Below are positions 61,701-64,000 of a stretch of DNA of 64,000 nt, piece by piece; the first letter of the stretch is position 1; every line of letters begins with the position of its first letter. Below the pieces are notes generated by a model, which worked only from the letters and a program-made list of their open reading frames with translations, had not been told where the DNA came from and did not search any database. This DNA comes from Ferrimonas marina (GTDB lineage: Bacteria > Pseudomonadota > Gammaproteobacteria > Enterobacterales > Shewanellaceae). Made by a program: the position numbers and the translations under genes. The stretch covers positions 62,001 to 126,000 of the forward strand of contig NZ_FQXG01000002.1 of NCBI RefSeq assembly GCF_900129905.1, in the 5' to 3' direction.

Positions 61701-62300
61701 ATGAACCTCAAAACTCAGGCTGCTGAGCAGACCCGACAAAAGATCATCGATACCGCCACCGAGATCCTCGGCACCGAGGGCTACCAGGCCCTGACCGTAG
61801 GCAAACTCAGCAAGCAGGCGGAGATCAGCAAGGGCGCGCTTTATCACCACTTTGCCAGCCTGCAGGAGGTGCACCTGGCGGTGCTGCAACACGTCATCGA
61901 TACCTACTGCTCCTCCCTGCACTTTGAGGGCTGCCAGAGCCTGGAAGAGTTCTTCGCCCGCTCCGGCGAGATGCTGTTCCATCGCCTGGAAAACAACCCT
62001 GTGCAGATCCGCGCCATGCACACCTTCATCAATCAGTCGATGTATGAACCCGAAGCCCAGGCGCCGCTGTTGGCGATGTGGGAAGACAACCTGTGCAAGT
62101 ACTGGGACATCGCCACCGCGGTCGCACCGGAGGTGAGCAAGGAGGACATGGACCAGGCCTTTATGATGCTGGATACCTATTTCATCGGCCTGGTGAACCA
62201 GTGGTTCCTGATCCAAGACCCGGACGCCACCAAGAAAAACTGGCAGAACTTCTCGTGCATGCTGCTGCATGCCCTGCGCAAAAACAGTGACAAGGCATAA
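61701..62300 (+). CDS. TetR family transcriptional repressor of an RND efflux operon
   Basis: A 199-residue TetR protein. The DNA-binding domain (about 8-55) is complete: TRQKIIDTATEILGTEGYQALTVGKLSKQAEISKGALYHHFASLQE in outline, with the GALYHHF helix-turn-helix block. The ligand domain is longer than minimal and Met/Trp-rich. ATG 61701 follows CAGGTG; GTG 61692 is the alternative. It is the first gene of a probable operon: TetR, small membrane protein, RND adaptor, RND pump. Confidence 0.9.
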   Translation: MNLKTQAAEQTRQKIIDTATEILGTEGYQALTVGKLSKQAEISKGALYHHFASLQEVHLAVLQHVIDTYCSSLHFEGCQSLEEFFARSGEMLFHRLENNPVQIRAMHTFINQSMYEPEAQAPLLAMWEDNLCKYWDIATAVAPEVSKEDMDQAFMMLDTYFIGLVNQWFLIQDPDATKKNWQNFSCMLLHALRKNSDKA

Positions 62301-62310
62301 GGAGATCCCC

Positions 62311-62550
62311 ATGTCACGCAACTGGTTCTATGCCGCACAGCCCTACCTGGAGATCCTGCTGTGCTGTTACCTGCTGCTATTTGCCGGCCAGAAGGCCGCC
62401 ACTGCAGTACACCACTTCAAGCTGCAACACAGCCCAACCTCTGTTTCGGCACAAGAGGATGTCGCCACCCTGGTGACTGGCTGGCTCGACCCACGCCTGA
62501 CTGCGCTATTCAACTCGCTCAGCCAGGCGGACGACAAAGCCGTCCCCTGA
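62311..62550 (+). CDS. Small membrane protein in the RND operon
   Basis: A 79-residue protein with one transmembrane helix at about 10-27 (PYLEILLCCYLLLFAGQKAA) and a polar C-terminal half. ATG 62311 has an AAGGAGA site ten bases after the tetR stop, so it is translated in the operon. No family is recognised. It could be a small accessory subunit of the pump, but no direct sign supports this. Confidence 0.6.
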   Translation: MSRNWFYAAQPYLEILLCCYLLLFAGQKAATAVHHFKLQHSPTSVSAQEDVATLVTGWLDPRLTALFNSLSQADDKAVP

Positions 62551-62644
62551 CGACCTTTAATCCCTAATTTTTATCGGTTTCATCGAAGCAGTGTGCTCAT
62601 CCCACTGCTTTGGCCCCCTATGACCTGAAGACATCTAATCGCTC

Positions 62645-63751
62645 ATGACTACTTCCGCACTCACCCAATTGATCCGGCCCGCCGCCACTGCGGCCGTGGC
62701 ACTGACCCTGCTGGCCGGCTGCGCCGAGCCGCCGGCCGACACCACCACAGTGGTACGCCCGGTGCCGCTGTTCACCATCACCGACCAGGCCACCCACCAG
62801 CTGCGTACCTTCCCGGCCCGCATCGAGGCCCGGGAGGAGACCCAGCTCTCCTTCCGCGTTCCCGGCGAGCTGGAACAGCTCAACGTGCTGGCCGGTCAGG
62901 CCGTGGCCGCCGGCGCCCTGCTGGCCCTGCTGGATGACCGCGACTACCGCAGCGAGCTGGCCGCCCGCCAGGCCGACTTCGATCTGGCGGACGCGGACTT
63001 TCGCCGCCTCAAGACCCTGCGGGAGCGCCAGGTGGTGTCCCAGGCGGATTTCGACAACGCCCAGGCCCGCCTGAGTGCCGCCCAGGTGGCGCTGCAGATG
63101 GCCAAGGATCGCCTGGCAGATACCCGCCTTGAGGCGCCGTACGATGGCCGTATCGCTCAGCGTCTGGTGCAGAACCACCAGTCGGTACAAGCGATGCAGC
63201 CGGTGCTGGTAATGCAAGACAACGTCAACCTGGATGTGATTATCCAGGTGCCGGAGGCGCTGCTCAGTCGCATCCAGGAGGAGCAGGTCAGCACCGAGTA
63301 CCAGCCGGAAGTGCGCTTTGCCGCTGCCCCGAGCCAGAGCTACCCGGTCAGCTTCAAGGAGCTGTCCACCCAGATCACCCCCGGCTCCCAGTCCTTCGAG
63401 GTGCGCTTTGCCCTGACCAACCCGGCCCAGCTGACCGTGCTGCCGGGCATGGCCGCCACCCTGGAGCTGGACCTGGCGCAACTGCAGCCCAGCACCTTTG
63501 GTGCCGGTGAGATCACCGTCCCTGTGACCGCCGTCATTGCCGACAACACCACCGGCCAGGACCAGGTCTGGGTCTACCAGCCGGACAACGGCACCGTCCG
63601 TCCTGTCGCCGTCACCCTCGGCGCCATCAGCCAGGATGGGGTAACCGTGCAAGGTCCGCTGACCCCGGGCGATCAGATCGTCTCCGCCGGCGTCGCCAGC
63701 CTGCGTGATGGCATGGCAGTGAAGCCGCTGGTGCGTGAGCGAGGGATCTGA
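62645..63751 (+). CDS. RND efflux periplasmic adaptor lipoprotein
   Basis: A 368-residue membrane-fusion protein. The lipobox LLAGC gives a lipidated Cys at 26. The lipoyl half-motifs are FRVPGELEQLNVLAGQAV (about 70-88) and LEAPYDGRIAQRLVQNHQSV (about 162-181), flanking an alpha-helical hairpin rich in Ala, Gln and Arg (about 97-155). The beta-barrel and membrane-proximal domains follow. It starts 94 bases after the small membrane gene and is followed two bases later by the pump. Confidence 0.92.
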   Translation: MTTSALTQLIRPAATAAVALTLLAGCAEPPADTTTVVRPVPLFTITDQATHQLRTFPARIEAREETQLSFRVPGELEQLNVLAGQAVAAGALLALLDDRDYRSELAARQADFDLADADFRRLKTLRERQVVSQADFDNAQARLSAAQVALQMAKDRLADTRLEAPYDGRIAQRLVQNHQSVQAMQPVLVMQDNVNLDVIIQVPEALLSRIQEEQVSTEYQPEVRFAAAPSQSYPVSFKELSTQITPGSQSFEVRFALTNPAQLTVLPGMAATLELDLAQLQPSTFGAGEITVPVTAVIADNTTGQDQVWVYQPDNGTVRPVAVTLGAISQDGVTVQGPLTPGDQIVSAGVASLRDGMAVKPLVRERGI

Positions 63752-63753
63752 GC

Positions 63754-64000
63754 ATGCGCATTACCGATTACAGCCTGCGCAACAAGGTGATCAGCTGGAC
63801 CGTGGTCCTGCTGTTACTGGTGGGCGGTTCCTTGTCGTTCACCAACCTGGGGCAGCTGGAGTTCCCGGAATTCCCCATCCCCCAGGCCCTGGTCAATACC
63901 CCCTACCCCGGCGCCTCGCCGGAACAGGTGGAGGAGGAGGTGACCCTGCCGTTGGAGCGGGCGCTGCAACGGTTGGAGTACATCAAGCACGTCACCAGCA
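63754..64000 (+). CDS. RND multidrug efflux permease, N-terminal part (runs off the window)
   Basis: The first 82 residues of an AcrB/MexB-like inner-membrane pump. MRITDYSLRNKVISWTVVLLL is the N-terminal cytoplasmic-side start with transmembrane helix 1, and the periplasmic porter begins with FPIPQALVNTPYPGASPEQVEEEVTLPLE, a strongly conserved RND pattern. The rest of the gene is outside the window. Confidence 0.93.
   Translation, partial: MRITDYSLRNKVISWTVVLLLLVGGSLSFTNLGQLEFPEFPIPQALVNTPYPGASPEQVEEEVTLPLERALQRLEYIKHVTS

Noticed and set aside
1-64000. CRISPR array, prophage, insertion sequence or integron
   Set aside because: I saw no regularly spaced repeats, transposase, integrase or phage structural genes anywhere in the window.

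Overview
The window reads as chromosomal DNA of a free-living, GC-rich marine-type gammaproteobacterium. The best fit is an Alteromonadales lineage near Ferrimonas or Shewanella. That placement is inferred from gene content and style: the uvrY-uvrC-pgsA-tRNA(Gly, Cys, Leu) order shared with enteric bacteria, a sigma-54/LafK lateral-type flagellar cluster, MotY, paired LpxM-like acyltransferases and a DUF2860 protein. No 16S or marker gene is present to prove it.

Layout. 1-18.4 kb holds housekeeping and envelope genes: a phosphoesterase tail, a DUF3135 protein, a cation/proton antiporter, a duplicated beta-helix lipoprotein with a TonB-dependent receptor, a DUF2235 hydrolase, YpfJ, a GIY-YIG protein, two LpxM-like acyltransferases, a Nudix hydrolase, a VanX-like dipeptidase coupled to a GNAT enzyme, a LysR/MATE divergent pair flanked by two related tiny membrane proteins, and a membrane J-domain protein. 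18.7-22.5 kb holds tRNA-Leu, tRNA-Cys, a degenerate tRNA-Gly copy and tRNA-Gly, followed by pgsA, uvrC and uvrY, all on the minus strand.

22.8-48.7 kb is one nearly uninterrupted flagellar locus in four blocks. (1) flgBCDEFGHIJKL plus a flagellin-like gene (minus), led by a good sigma-54 promoter. (2) flgAMN (plus). (3) motY-lafK-fliEFGHIJ (minus). (4) fliMNPQR-flhBA (plus). Blocks 3 and 4 diverge from an AT-rich 0.4 kb control region. Together they encode rod, hook, rings, switch, export apparatus and the sigma-54 activator. A conventional flagellin, cap (fliD), fliS, fliK, motAB, fliA and chemotaxis genes are not here and must be elsewhere if the organelle works.

48.8-64 kb is metabolic and transport DNA: PhnA-like protein, a periplasmic hypothetical, a pyruvate/indolepyruvate decarboxylase, a nitrate-type ABC transporter (nrtABC) behind a terminator-bearing leader, a porin-like barrel, an Fe(III)-binding protein, a DUF2860 barrel protein, a fasciclin protein, a MerR-methyltransferase fusion, and a TetR-controlled RND efflux operon that runs off the right edge.

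Structures that genes do not explain include a dispersed ~220 bp repeat found just downstream of two unrelated genes in the same relative orientation (7657-7878 and 51808-52134), a perfect 18-bp double palindrome in front of the TetR gene, a two-hairpin leader in front of nrtA, and several long perfect hairpins. I saw no IS element, prophage, CRISPR array or rRNA gene.
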